The position numbers and the translations under genes were made by a program. From contig DATJXG010000178.1 in the NCBI GenBank assembly GCA_035500455.1, positions 1 through 35,020 of the forward strand: a DNA stretch of 35,020 bases, read 5' to 3'. The stretch's first letter is position 1. Every line of letters starts with the position of its first letter. The notes below the pieces were generated by a model, which had not been told where the DNA came from, did no database searches, and worked only from the letters and a program-made list of their open reading frames with translations. This document shows positions 1 through 7,290 of the stretch, in pieces. This stretch comes from DATJXG01 sp035500455. Lineage in GTDB: Bacteria; Acidobacteriota; Terriglobia; Terriglobales; Acidobacteriaceae.

Positions 1-1559
1 AGGGGTTGGCAGAGTTCGGCGATGCGGCTCGACTGCAAATAGGCCTGGCCGCACATGATGGCGGTGACGCAGGCGGCATAGTCGCGGCCGGCGTCGGAGT
101 CGTAGGGCAGGCCACAGGCCATGAGCAGGGCGCCGAGGTTGGCGTAGCCCAGGCCGAGCGGGCGATAGTCATGCGAGTTGCGCATGATCATCTCCGTGGG
201 ATAGCCGGCATTGTCCACGATGATTTCCTGCGCGGTGATCAGGATGTCCACGGCGTGGCGATAGGCTTCCACGTCAAAAGTGCCGTTGGGTGCGAACTTC
301 AGCAGGTTGAGGCTGGCCAGGTTGCAGGCCGAGTCGTCGAGGAACATGTACTCGCTGCAGGGATTGCTGGCATTGATGCGCGAGGTGTTCTTCGAAGTGT
401 GCCAGCGGTTGACCGTGGTGTCGTATTGCATGCCGGGATCGCCGCAGTGCCAGGTGGCGTCGGAGATCTTGCGCAGGATGTCTTTGGCTTTGTAGGTCTG
501 CATGGGGCGGCCGTCGAGGACGGCGCGGGTCTGGAAATCGGTGTCGCGAACCACGGCGTACATAAAGTCGTCATTCACGCGGACGGAGTTGTTGGCGTTC
601 TGGAAGAAGATGGAGCTGTAGGCGTCGGAGTCGGGATGCGAGCCGTCATATCCGAGACTGACGAGGGCGTGCGCCTTGGCTTCTTCCTTCTGCTTGCACT
701 CGATAAAGTCGATGATGTCGGGATGATCGACGTTGAGGATCACCATTTTGGCAGCACGGCGAGTCTTGCCGCCGGACTTGATGACGCCAGCGAAGGCATC
801 GAAGCCTTTCATGAAGCTGAGCGGGCCGCTGGCGGTGCCGCCGCCACTGAGGCCTTCGGTCTGGGAACGCAGCGGGGAGAGATTGGTGCCGGTGCCGCTG
901 CCCCACTTGAAGAGCATGCCTTCGGTCTTGGCCAGAGTGAGGATGGAATCGAGCGAGTCCTTGACCGAGTTAATGAAGCACGCGGAGCACTGCGGCTTGG
1001 AATAGCCGGTAACGCCGAATTCTACCGTCTGGGCTTGCGGATTCCAGTACCAGTTGCGGGCATCGGAGTTGGGCTCGATGCGGTCGCAGCCCACGTTGAA
1101 CCAGACCGGCGAGTTGAAGGCGGCGTACTGGCGCAGCAGGATGTGAGCCAGTTCGTCGTGGAAAGTAGCGCCGTCTTCAGCGGTGCGGAAGTAGCCTTGG
1201 GTCATGCCCCAGTTGCTGATGGTTTCAGCGACGCGGCTTACGAGCTGGCGCACGCCGGTTTCCCGCTCGGGCGTGCCGACCTTGCCATGCAGATATTTAC
1301 TGGCCACGATGTTGGTGGCGGTAACGGACCAGTCCTTGGGGACTTCTACGTCTTTTTGCTCGAAGATCACACCGCCCTGGGCGTCGGTGATCTGGGCGGT
1401 GCGGAACTCCCACTCGATTTCGTCATAGGGCGAAATGCCGGGTTTGGTGAAGAGGCGACGGAAGGTGAGGCCGGGGGCTTTGGGGGTGAAGGCGTTCTCC
1501 GGGGCCGCGGGGGTCGGGGTCTCGGTGGCGATGGGGGCTCTGTGGATTGCTTCGGGCAT
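1..1559 (-). CDS. nrdJ: Vitamin B12-dependent (class II) ribonucleoside-diphosphate reductase, N-terminal part
   Basis: Reduces ribonucleotides to deoxyribonucleotides in the cytoplasm using an adenosylcobalamin-generated thiyl radical, so it works with or without oxygen. Reading the minus strand from ATG 1557-1559 gives 519 codons that run off the left edge, so the C-terminal part is missing. Visible family marks are the PQCSACF segment (Cys191 and Cys194), the GSGTGTNLSPLRS substrate loop just after it, and NPCSEY with the presumed radical cysteine at about residue 401. These match the long B12-dependent NrdJ family rather than class I NrdA. The first 30 residues are Ala/Pro-rich and probably disordered. 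No clear Shine-Dalgarno sequence precedes the start. A long structured region lies upstream. Identification is firm; only the missing 3' end limits it. Confidence 0.95.
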   Translation of the reverse strand, partial: MPEAIHRAPIATETPTPAAPENAFTPKAPGLTFRRLFTKPGISPYDEIEWEFRTAQITDAQGGVIFEQKDVEVPKDWSVTATNIVASKYLHGKVGTPERETGVRQLVSRVAETISNWGMTQGYFRTAEDGATFHDELAHILLRQYAAFNSPVWFNVGCDRIEPNSDARNWYWNPQAQTVEFGVTGYSKPQCSACFINSVKDSLDSILTLAKTEGMLFKWGSGTGTNLSPLRSQTEGLSGGGTASGPLSFMKGFDAFAGVIKSGGKTRRAAKMVILNVDHPDIIDFIECKQKEEAKAHALVSLGYDGSHPDSDAYSSIFFQNANNSVRVNDDFMYAVVRDTDFQTRAVLDGRPMQTYKAKDILRKISDATWHCGDPGMQYDTTVNRWHTSKNTSRINASNPCSEYMFLDDSACNLASLNLLKFAPNGTFDVEAYRHAVDILITAQEIIVDNAGYPTEMIMRNSHDYRPLGLGYANLGALLMACGLPYDSDAGRDYAACVTAIMCGQAYLQSSRIAELCQP

Positions 1560-1759
1560 TTCGTTACCTACCGTTTCTTAAGTATCTACTCTTTACCGAT
1601 GTGCTGAATCCGGGTTCGATGCAGTTGGGCTCTTGTTCCTTGTTCCTTTTGCGTCCGGCCATCCCTAGGAAGTCCCGGTTCGCCCCGGCGGATGCACGAG
1701 GCGAATTCCCTGCGGCTTTCCTGCAGCTGCACGCGGCGGCGAAGTCCTTCGACTCCAGT

Positions 1760-1780
1760 GGAGTTCGCTCCGCGAACTCC
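1760..1780. repeat. Hairpin 1 with TCC/GGA triloop
   Basis: Perfect 9-base arms GGAGTTCGC and GCGAACTCC around TCC. On the minus strand, the sense strand of nrdJ, the loop reads GGA. A sister hairpin with the same core lies 17 bases away. Confidence 0.75.
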
Positions 1781-1797
1781 GCTTCCGCTCAGGATGA

Positions 1798-1816
1798 CAA
1801 TTCGCTCCGCGAATTG
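1798..1816. repeat. Hairpin 2 with TCC/GGA triloop
   Basis: Perfect 8-base arms CAATTCGC and GCGAATTG around TCC. It shares the TTCGCTCCGCGAA core with hairpin 1, while the outer pairs differ but remain complementary. Confidence 0.75.
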
Positions 1817-2004
1817 AACTCACCCTTAAGTTCTGCGAAGACTTGAACTCTGCGAAGAAAAGAAGTCCCTATATCTTCAGTTCCTGCGCAGGCACTTTTT
1901 GATTGTCAAAACTGTTGTCGTTTCCTGAGACGTCCGTGGCGTGGGACTGGAAACGGCCACCGCACAAGCAGCCCCGCCCGCCTCGAGGGAGGGCGGGAGA
2001 CCCC

Positions 2005-2037
2005 GGGCTGTTTCCGGGCACCTCACCCGGGCAGCCC
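2005..2037. other. Nested GC-rich hairpin
   Basis: Outer arms GGGCTG and CAGCCC enclose inner arms CCGGG and CCCGG with a seven-base loop. It is very stable on either strand. It could be a terminator without a U-run, a piece of a structured leader, or a repeat. Confidence 0.5.
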
Positions 2038-2059
2038 GCTCTACTATTTACCCTTAAAA

Positions 2060-2080
2060 CCGCCGCCAAACCAGCGGCGG
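2060..2080. terminator. Terminator-like hairpin, both directions
   Basis: Arms CCGCCGC (2060-2066) and GCGGCGG (2074-2080) with loop CAAACCA. ATTTTG follows on the plus strand and TTTTAAG on the minus strand. On the minus strand it could end the transcript of the 114-aa gene or act in the nrdJ leader. Confidence 0.5.
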
Positions 2081-2254
2081 ATTTTGCAGTAGGATGGCAA
2101 CAGTACGCCAGCGGATTGTGGCTGTCAAGAGGGTATCGCTATATATTGTAGCTCACTGGCATCACCTCGGGTGGTACTTGACATCCCCGTGCGTGCCGGT
2201 GCAAAGCGTGCCCGTTTTCTGCCAGCAGAGGCGCCGGTTTTTTTGGTGAAAAAT

Positions 2255-2289
2255 CAGTTCTCAGTTGCCAGATCGCAGTTCTCAGATTT
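2255..2289 (+). repeat. CAG-heptamer element, copy 1
   Basis: Five exactly phased heptamers: CAGTTCT, CAGTTGC, CAGATCG, CAGTTCT, CAGATTT. They are preceded by GGTGAAAAAT, a left flank shared in variant form with the copies at 3145, 8080, 14803 and 29047. Confidence 0.8.
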
Positions 2290-2317
2290 GCCCTCAAGTC
2301 TGCATGCGACGATAGAG

Positions 2318-2331
2318 CGCCCGAAAGGGCG
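2318..2331. terminator. Small GNRA-loop hairpin after the 114-aa gene
   Basis: Arms CGCCC and GGGCG around GAAA, starting 10 bases past the stop codon of the minus-strand gene 2342-2686. No U-run follows on the minus strand, so its role as a terminator is weak. Confidence 0.35.
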
Positions 2332-2341
2332 TTGCGTTTGA

Positions 2342-2686
2342 CTAGACGACCAGGGGCAAACGGTGAACCTGGCGCGGCGAGATGCTGGCGTCACGGACTC
2401 GGCGTTGCGCCTTGATTGCCTGAACGGTTGAGGCCGGCGGCATTTTTCTTTCGCAGAGGGCTTGCCACCGCTTTTTGGCTGGACCCATGGTGATGTACAC
2501 GTCTTCGAACAGTTGACGGCTGAGAATGGTTTGTTTGCCGTCGACAGACTCGACGAAATAGTCTCCTTTCACGCCGTAGTGTTCGTGGCCCTGCATGTCC
2601 ACGAAGGTGAGTGGAGAATTGAGTTGTTTCGCCTTGATCAGAAACCGGGTGCAATAAACATTCCAACTTTTGGCCGTCTTTTTCAC
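2342..2686 (-). CDS. Small uncharacterised protein with a GDYFVESVDGKQ-type motif
   Basis: 114 residues starting at GTG 2684-2686, with AGGGG about nine bases upstream on the minus strand. The middle part, from GVKGDYFVESVDGKQTILSR (about residues 38-57) to LFEDVY, resembles a short domain I have seen in small bacterial and phage proteins where PGDYxV..xDGExY..xxxxFExxY recurs. No function is established. The N-terminal half is Lys-rich and the last 25 residues are Arg-rich. There is no signal peptide or membrane segment, and no neighbour shares its transcript in an obvious way. It is more protein-like than the overlapping frames, but its function is unknown. Confidence 0.6.
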   Translation of the reverse strand: MKKTAKSWNVYCTRFLIKAKQLNSPLTFVDMQGHEHYGVKGDYFVESVDGKQTILSRQLFEDVYITMGPAKKRWQALCERKMPPASTVQAIKAQRRVRDASISPRQVHRLPLVV

Positions 2687-2847
2687 GCACGCTTACCCCT
2701 GGGGGAGGGAGATCCTGGTTTTCAATTTGTGCTGTTTTGCGAAACTCTGTGTTTCCGGCTGGACAGATTTTATTGTGGCGTTGGTGAAACCGAATTTACT
2801 CGCGTGAAGGGCGCAGGTCAATCCCACAAAGTTGGTGCAGTCAGAAA

Positions 2848-2986
2848 AAATTGCGGCGCCTGATTTTCTTTCTGCGGCGAGGGAACGAAAGTTTGAGATG
2901 GCGCGCCGGATGCGGCTTCGGGAGGAAGCATTTTTTCGATCACGGGAGTGCGACGGATGCGAAGCGCTTCGCAGGCGCCGCAATTT
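2848..2986. repeat. Perfect 15-base inverted repeat enclosing 109 bases
   Basis: AAATTGCGGCGCCTG at 2848-2862 is the exact reverse complement of CAGGCGCCGCAATTT at 2972-2986. The enclosed DNA has no gene. No flanking target duplication is visible. It might be a relic of a small non-autonomous mobile element or a fold-back structure. Confidence 0.7.
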
Positions 2987-3144
2987 CCACAACGCGGCCA
3001 CAGGAAATGCAAAACGGCGGAGTGGGTGGGCGTTTCACCGCAACCTCGCGACAGATTTTTTGTTTCTGTCCCGCGAAGATGCCTCACCACCGTTTCTTAT
3101 CCATAAACCTTCAATTCTTATCCATGACCTTCACTTGTGAAAAC

Positions 3145-3179
3145 CAGTTTGCAGTTGCCGGTTCTCAGTTCTCAGTTTC
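3145..3179 (+). repeat. CAG-heptamer element, copy 2
   Basis: Five phased heptamers: CAGTTTG, CAGTTGC, CGGTTCT, CAGTTCT, CAGTTTC, preceded by TGTGAAAAC. Confidence 0.75.
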
Positions 3180-3289
3180 CGCACACGGATTCGGTTTTCG
3201 TGGGCGGTGGATTACCGCGCCTGGACGCCGTTCGACCCGCGAAAATTGCCGCACGGTGCGCGGAATGACAGGTCTCGCGGGCCTTGTGT

Positions 3290-3295
3290 TTTAAT
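3290..3295 (+). promoter_or_regulatory. -10-like hexamer next to the radical SAM start
   Basis: TTTAAT, five of six bases as TATAAT, ends seven bases before ATG 3303. ATGACA at 3265-3270 lies 19 bases upstream of it as a possible -35. There is no Shine-Dalgarno sequence, so the transcript may be leaderless. Confidence 0.5.
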
Positions 3296-3302
3296 AAGAA
3301 TA

Positions 3303-4310
3303 ATGCCATCCACACGAGTGAGATTGCGCCGCCGGGTCAAGGCGATGGCCCGCAACTATCGCGGAATTCGCGAGGGTTTGCGGGCGCTGGCTTCGACCGA
3401 CCATCCGCTGCTGGCGCACATCATTCCGATGCGGCGCTGCAATCTATCCTGCACTTACTGCAATGAGTTTGACGATTTTTCGAAGCCGGTGGCCAAGGAG
3501 GAGATGTTCCGGCGGGTGGACAAGCTGGGCGAGTTGGGCACTTCGGTGATTACGATTTCCGGCGGCGAGCCGCTGATGCATCCCGAACTGGATGAGATTA
3601 TCGGGCGCATTCGCAGGAGTGGGATGATCGCGGGGCTGATCACCAACGGCTACTTCCTGATGCCGGACCGCATTGAACGGCTGAACCGGGCGGGGCTGGA
3701 GTGGCTGCAGATCTCGATCGATAACGTGACGCCGGATGAGGTCTCAAAGAAGAGCCTGAAGGTGCTGGACAAGAAACTGCAGTTTCTGGCGGAGTTCGCA
3801 GATTTTCACGTGAACATTAATTCCGTGGTGGGCGGGGGAGTGAGCAATCCGCAGGATGCGCTGGTGATCGGCAAGCGGGCGCTGGAACTGGGATTCAGCT
3901 CGACCATTGGGATCATTCACGATGGCAGCGGGCAACTGCAGCCCTTGGGGGAAGAAGAGCGGCGGATTTACCACGAGATGAAAGCGATGGAGAAGCGGAG
4001 CTTTACGCGCATCAACGCTTTCCAGGACAACATTGCACAGGGCCGGCCCAATCAGTGGCGGTGCCGGGCGGGGGCACGATATTTGTACATCTGCGAGAAC
4101 GGGTTGGTGCACTACTGTTCGCAGCAGCGGGGGTTTCCGGGAGTGCCGCTGGAGAATTATTCGCTGGCTGATATTCGGCGGGAGTATTTGACCGAGAAGG
4201 GTTGCGCACCACACTGCACGGTTTCTTGTGTGCACCAGGTTTCGGTCGTGGATTCGTGGCGGGGAGCGCAGCATCCGGTGGCCGGGGCTGGGTTGGTGCA
4301 GATTGGGTAG
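3303..4310 (+). CDS. Radical SAM protein with Cys-rich C-terminal region
   Basis: 335 residues from ATG 3303; the open frame extends upstream, but that part reads through intergenic repeat DNA. The radical SAM cluster motif is CNLSCTYC (Cys46, Cys50, Cys53), and the GGEP motif that helps hold S-adenosylmethionine is at residues 87-90. The C-terminal region contains CRAGARYLYICENGLVHYC and, further on, CAPHCTVSC, a cysteine pattern like SPASM/twitch domains that bind extra Fe-S clusters. Such proteins modify peptides, cofactors or lipids. No precursor peptide or partner enzyme lies nearby, so the substrate is unknown. The first 30 residues are very basic. It stands alone, convergent with xseA. 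Confidence 0.88.
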   Translation: MPSTRVRLRRRVKAMARNYRGIREGLRALASTDHPLLAHIIPMRRCNLSCTYCNEFDDFSKPVAKEEMFRRVDKLGELGTSVITISGGEPLMHPELDEIIGRIRRSGMIAGLITNGYFLMPDRIERLNRAGLEWLQISIDNVTPDEVSKKSLKVLDKKLQFLAEFADFHVNINSVVGGGVSNPQDALVIGKRALELGFSSTIGIIHDGSGQLQPLGEEERRIYHEMKAMEKRSFTRINAFQDNIAQGRPNQWRCRAGARYLYICENGLVHYCSQQRGFPGVPLENYSLADIRREYLTEKGCAPHCTVSCVHQVSVVDSWRGAQHPVAGAGLVQIG

Positions 4311-4406
4311 CAACCATCGGGAAGGTTTTGGGGTCGGGTGTGGGAGAGTCAAGGGCGGAATCAAAAGTTGAGTCGGAGTCGGGAACAAAGTCAAAAGCAA
4401 AAGCTA

Positions 4407-4447
4407 ACCACCAAGGACACCAAGGGCCACGAAGGAGCACGAAGGGT
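4407..4447. repeat. CACCAAGG-type short repeat
   Basis: Degenerate run of 9-10-base units (CCACCAAGG, ACACCAAGG, GCCACGAAGG, AGCACGAAGG) between the convergent radical SAM and xseA genes. The same wording forms the fold-back at 21127-21239. Confidence 0.6.
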
Positions 4448-4449
4448 TG

Positions 4450-5814
4450 CTAGGTTGTTTTCTTTATGGTTGCGATCAGGGTTCCTTTTGCTAAGCGGGC
4501 GGTGATTTCTTCCCCTGCAGTTGCATTGGCGGCGTCCTTCAGCAGTTTCCCTTCTGAATTGAATACCAGAGCATAGCCGCGGTCAAGGATCGCTACGGGT
4601 GACAGGGCTTGCAGGCGGCCGGAGAGTTGGTCGAAGCGGGCGTTTTGGCGCACGAACAGCGTGGTCATGGCTGCGGCCATGCCGCCGGTCTGCATGGCGA
4701 GTTCTTTGCGGATGGCGGCGAGGATGCGGCGCATGTCGTAGTGTCGGACTGAGGCAGAGGCGAGTTCCCAGCGGCGGCGGTGGCGCTCGAGGATCTGGCG
4801 CTGGGCGCGATCGAGGCGGTAGAGGAGGTCGTCGCGCTTTTGCTGGCGGCGGTTGATGCCCTCGATCATGCGGGCGAAGGCGCCGTGCTGGGCGAGTTCG
4901 GTGAGGGCCTGGCGTCCCATGAGCAGGCGGTAGCGCATGGCGCGTTCCAGACGACGGTAAAGGTCGTCGGATTGCTTTTCGATTTCCTGGAGACTTGCGA
5001 TTACGAGTTCGGCGGCAGCGGAGGGCGTGGGAGCACGGAGGTCGGCGACGAAGTCGATGATGGTGAAATCGGTTTCGTGGCCTACGGCGGAGATGACCGG
5101 GATTTCGGAGACGGCTACGGCGCGGGCGAGGCCTTCATGGTTGAAGGCGGCGAGATCTTCGGCGGAGCCTCCGCCGCGGGCGATGATGACGACGTCCACA
5201 TTGCGGGCCTTGTTGAAGTAACGCAGGCCGGCGGTGACTTCGGAGGCGGCGACGTCGCCCTGCACCTGCGCGGGGAAGATGAGCACGCTGGCGGAGTGGT
5301 GGCGGCGTTGCAGGATGTTGAGAATGTCGCGCAGGGCAGCGGCCTGCGGGGAGGTGATGACGCCGATGCGCTGGGGAAGCGTGGGGATGGGTTTCTTGCG
5401 GGCGGAATCGAAGAGGCCTTCGGCTTCGAGTTTAGCTTTGAGCTGTTCGAAGGCGATCTGCAGGGCACCGGCGCCTTTGGGCTCGAGGTATTCGACGGAA
5501 ATTTGCAGCTGGCCGCGGTCTTCGTAGATGGTGACGCGTCCGCGGGCGATGACCTGCATGCCGTTATCGGGGCGGAAGCGGAGCAGGCGGGCTTGCGAGC
5601 GGAACATGACGGCGTTGAGCTGGGAGTTTTCGTCTTTGAGGGTGAAGTAGAGGTGGCCAGAGTCGTGGGCGCGGAAGTTGGAGATTTCGCCTTCCACCCA
5701 GGTGTCGGTGTACTCGCGCTCGATGTGAGTGCGGACGGCGGCGACCAGGTCGCGAACGCGCCAGATGCGGCGGCCGGGGGGCTGAAAGGTGAGGCCCAGT
5801 TGGTCGGTGGCCAT
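4450..5814 (-). CDS. xseA: Exodeoxyribonuclease VII large subunit
   Basis: Catalytic subunit of the nuclease that degrades single-stranded DNA from both ends in repair and recombination. 454 residues is the usual length. The N-terminal OB-fold (about residues 17-110) includes VEGEISNFRAHDSGHLYFTLKD. The catalytic domain contains GVITSPQAAALRDIL, ARGGGSAEDLAAFN and ISAVGHETDFTIIDFVADLRAPTPSAAAE, all typical of XseA. A long helical arm follows, then the C-terminal GYALVFNSEGKLLKDA segment. Start ATG 5812-5814 is preceded by six C bases on the coding strand, so there is no Shine-Dalgarno sequence; a -10-like TAAACT sits just upstream. The small subunit gene xseB is not in the window. DUF2905 follows the same strand upstream across a repeat-filled gap. 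Confidence 0.97.
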   Translation of the reverse strand: MATDQLGLTFQPPGRRIWRVRDLVAAVRTHIEREYTDTWVEGEISNFRAHDSGHLYFTLKDENSQLNAVMFRSQARLLRFRPDNGMQVIARGRVTIYEDRGQLQISVEYLEPKGAGALQIAFEQLKAKLEAEGLFDSARKKPIPTLPQRIGVITSPQAAALRDILNILQRRHHSASVLIFPAQVQGDVAASEVTAGLRYFNKARNVDVVIIARGGGSAEDLAAFNHEGLARAVAVSEIPVISAVGHETDFTIIDFVADLRAPTPSAAAELVIASLQEIEKQSDDLYRRLERAMRYRLLMGRQALTELAQHGAFARMIEGINRRQQKRDDLLYRLDRAQRQILERHRRRWELASASVRHYDMRRILAAIRKELAMQTGGMAAAMTTLFVRQNARFDQLSGRLQALSPVAILDRGYALVFNSEGKLLKDAANATAGEEITARLAKGTLIATIKKTT

Positions 5815-5820
5815 GGGGGG

Positions 5821-5826
5821 AGTTTA
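5821..5826 (-). promoter_or_regulatory. -10-like hexamer next to the xseA start
   Basis: TAAACT on the minus strand (four of six bases as TATAAT) ends six bases before the xseA ATG. The spacer is all C, which rules out a ribosome binding site there. Confidence 0.4.
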
Positions 5827-5829
5827 CGG

Positions 5830-5885
5830 CAGCTGTCAGTGGTCAGCAATCGGCAGTCGGCATTCAGCATTCGGCACTCGGGCGC
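5830..5885 (+). repeat. Degenerate heptamer run, eight units
   Basis: CAGCTGT, CAGTGGT, CAGCAAT, CGGCAGT, CGGCATT, CAGCATT, CGGCACT, CGGGCGC in strict seven-base phase. This is a longer and more diverged relative of the CAGTTCT elements, on the same strand as all other copies although the flanking genes read leftwards. Confidence 0.7.
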
Positions 5886-5927
5886 TTGTTTGGCGATTTC
5901 CATGCGAGTTCTTCTGATTGCTGAGTG

Positions 5928-6152
5928 CTAGCGCTTGAAGCGGCCGACGATGTAGAGGACCAGGGTCAGAACTACGCTGATGAGGATGCAGGTGGCGAGG
6001 GGGAAATAGATGGTGGTGTGCTTGCCGCGATAAGTGATGTCGCCGGGGAGTCGGCCGAGGGGGAGATTGGTCTTGCCCAGGAGAATCAGGAGGAGGCCGG
6101 CGGCCAGAAGCAGGCCGCCGGCGATGGCGAGGAATTTGCCGAGGTCAGACAT
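5928..6152 (-). CDS. DUF2905 family small membrane protein
   Basis: 74 residues with two hydrophobic membrane segments (about residues 6-25 and 50-69). The connecting GRLPGDITYRGKHTTIYFPL segment (about 33-52) is the signature of the DUF2905 family, found in many bacteria. The function is unknown. It lies upstream of xseA on the same strand, 113 bases away with a heptamer repeat between, so co-transcription is possible but unproven. Start ATG 6150-6152 has no good Shine-Dalgarno sequence. Confidence 0.9.
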   Translation of the reverse strand: MSDLGKFLAIAGGLLLAAGLLLILLGKTNLPLGRLPGDITYRGKHTTIYFPLATCILISVVLTLVLYIVGRFKR

Positions 6153-6229
6153 GCGATGAACCGGACATGCGGTGAACGAGCAATTTTACAGGGATTTGTT
6201 GGCGGGAATGGTTGGCTTGCGCGCGCAGA

Positions 6230-6279
6230 AACTTTGCACTGCAAAGTACTTGACATCGATTGTCTTCCGAGTCTACAGT
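6230..6279 (+). promoter_or_regulatory. Palindromic operator overlapping a promoter
   Basis: ACTTTGCACTGCAAAGT at 6231-6247 is a perfect 8-base-arm palindrome with one central base. Two bases further is a consensus -35 TTGACA (6250-6255), then an 18-base spacer and -10 TACAGT (6274-6279). A regulator bound to the palindrome would block the promoter. A related site lies at 7291-7309, and the winged-helix regulator gene lies between the two, so autoregulation is the likely meaning. Confidence 0.7.
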
Positions 6280-6351
6280 GCTGGGGTGCTGGACTTTCGG
6301 CCGCATCGGATTCGCCGGCGGGCGCAGCCTCGGTTGCTGCCCGCGGGAGCA

Positions 6352-6900
6352 GTGGATGATCTGCGCTTCATCCGGCAGACCATGGAGCGCTCGGCGGCGT
6401 TCACCGCGGTTTCGGGGTGGGGGCAGATTGCAGTTGGAGTGAGCGCGCTGGTGGCGGCCTGGGTCGCGGCGCAGCGCGCGCCCTTACCTTGGTTGCGGGT
6501 GTGGCTGGTGGAGGCGGGGATCGCGGTAGCACTGGCGCTGGGAACGACGCAGCACAAAGCGGCGCGGGCTGGGTTGCCGTTGACCAGCGGTCCGGGGCGG
6601 AAGTTCGCATTGAGCCTATTGCCGCCGGTGTTGGCTGGACTGGTGATGACCGTGGTGATGGTGCGCGGCGGGTTGGTGCGCGATCTGCCGGGAATGTGGC
6701 TCATGCTGTACGGCGCCGGGGTGGTAACCGGCGGAGCATTTTCGGTGGCGATCGTGCCGGTGATGGGGATTTGCTTCATGACGCTGGGAGTGACGGCGTT
6801 TATGTCTCCGGCGGCCTGGGGGAATGGCTTTATGGCCGCGGGGTTTGGCGGGTTGCACGTGATATTCGGGTTTCTGATTCTTCGGAGGTATGGTGGGTAG
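6352..6900 (+). CDS. Multi-pass membrane protein upstream of a winged-helix regulator
   Basis: About 182 residues from GTG 6352, giving an N-terminus VDDLRFIRQTMERSAAFTAV. From memory, acidobacterial homologues often begin in this way (DDLRFIRxTMERA). About five hydrophobic segments follow (for example GVSALVAAWVAA, AGIAVALAL, LLPPVLAGLVMTVVMV, LMLYGAGVVTGGAFSVAIVP, GFGGLHVIFGFLIL). The open frame continues upstream: GTG 6286 would start exactly where transcription from the 6250-6279 promoter is expected (a leaderless start), whereas ATG 6172 lies upstream of that promoter and is unlikely. The gene overlaps the regulator start by 11 bases, implying translational coupling. It is probably a sensor or transport partner of the regulator; its biochemical function is unknown. 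Confidence 0.75.
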   Translation: MDDLRFIRQTMERSAAFTAVSGWGQIAVGVSALVAAWVAAQRAPLPWLRVWLVEAGIAVALALGTTQHKAARAGLPLTSGPGRKFALSLLPPVLAGLVMTVVMVRGGLVRDLPGMWLMLYGAGVVTGGAFSVAIVPVMGICFMTLGVTAFMSPAAWGNGFMAAGFGGLHVIFGFLILRRYGG

Positions 6901-7267
6901 GGCGGCGGCGAAGAAGCATCGGGAGTTGGCGGCGGAGCGAGTGCGGGAGCCGCGCCGCGCGGGCATGGCGGAGCTGCCGGAGTTTGACCGGCTGATCCAT
7001 GAGCGCATCCGGCTGGGGATTGTGAGCGCATTGGCGATTAACGATTCGCTCAGCTTCAACGACCTGAAGCGGCTGCTCAAAACCAGCGACGGCAACCTGA
7101 GCGTGCACGCGCGCAAACTGGAAGAGGGCGGCTACATCGCGTGCAGCAAGTTTTTTCGCGGGCGCCTGCCGCATACCGAGTACAAGCTCACGGCGGCGGG
7201 GCGGAAGGCGATTGAGCAGTACGTGGAGCAGATGGAAGAGTTGATCCGTATGACGCGGGAAGACTGA
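6890..7267 (+). CDS. Winged-helix transcriptional regulator (HTH_34 type)
   Basis: 125 residues. LDRLIHER-like FDRLIHERIRLGIVSALAIN begins the domain, followed by SFNDLKRLLKTSDGNLSVHARKLEEGGYI as the recognition helix region, and the wing with RLPHTEYKLTAAGRKAIEQY. This is the PF13601-type winged helix of the ArsR/MarR superfamily, with no metal or ligand domain. The first 26 residues are Arg/Lys-rich; start ATG 6890 is very close to GGAGG (6884-6888), and ATG 6965 is an alternative. It overlaps the end of the membrane protein gene. Palindromic sites before this operon (6231-6247) and before the next gene (7291-7309) are the obvious targets. Confidence 0.9.
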   Translation: MVGRAAAKKHRELAAERVREPRRAGMAELPEFDRLIHERIRLGIVSALAINDSLSFNDLKRLLKTSDGNLSVHARKLEEGGYIACSKFFRGRLPHTEYKLTAAGRKAIEQYVEQMEELIRMTRED

Positions 7268-7290
7268 GCCAGGTATTTTTTTGGCTTGCA

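Larger units (their letters stand above)
1560..2341. other. Long structured intergenic region upstream of nrdJ
   Basis: A 782-base stretch with no convincing gene. It holds two short hairpins with the same three-base loop (1760-1780, 1798-1816), a nested GC-rich hairpin (2005-2037), a terminator-like hairpin (2060-2080), a T-run (2238-2244), a heptamer repeat (2255-2289) and a small GNRA-loop hairpin (2318-2331). Since nrdJ reads leftwards, part of it may be the nrdJ mRNA leader. I looked for a cobalamin riboswitch and could not find the conserved B12 box. Confidence 0.6.
2687..3302. other. Gene-poor intergenic region
   Basis: Short open frames here lack family signs and consistent composition, so I call no gene. 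It contains a perfect 15-base inverted repeat (2848-2862 with 2972-2986), a heptamer element (3145-3179) and the start signals of the radical SAM gene. Confidence 0.6.

Noticed and set aside
6..1607. 533-codon plus-strand open frame
   Set aside because: It is antisense to nrdJ, and its composition (Gly/Val/Ala/Asp-rich) is the usual shadow of a GC-rich gene.
1598..1620. tRNA T-arm-like GGGTTCGAT
   Set aside because: The T-stem cannot pair and no other tRNA arms are present.
1880..2160. Cobalamin riboswitch upstream of nrdJ
   Set aside because: GGTG and GGAGACC-like pieces are present, but the conserved B12 box and the core order do not match on either strand.
2238..2244. T-run as a plus-strand terminator
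   Set aside because: Only a long-loop, mismatched stem precedes it, and no plus-strand gene lies upstream.
2693..3090. Small minus-strand frames, one with CGNCGAC
   Set aside because: The cysteines come from repeat DNA at the inverted repeat. There is no zinc-ribbon spacing, and the rest is of random composition.
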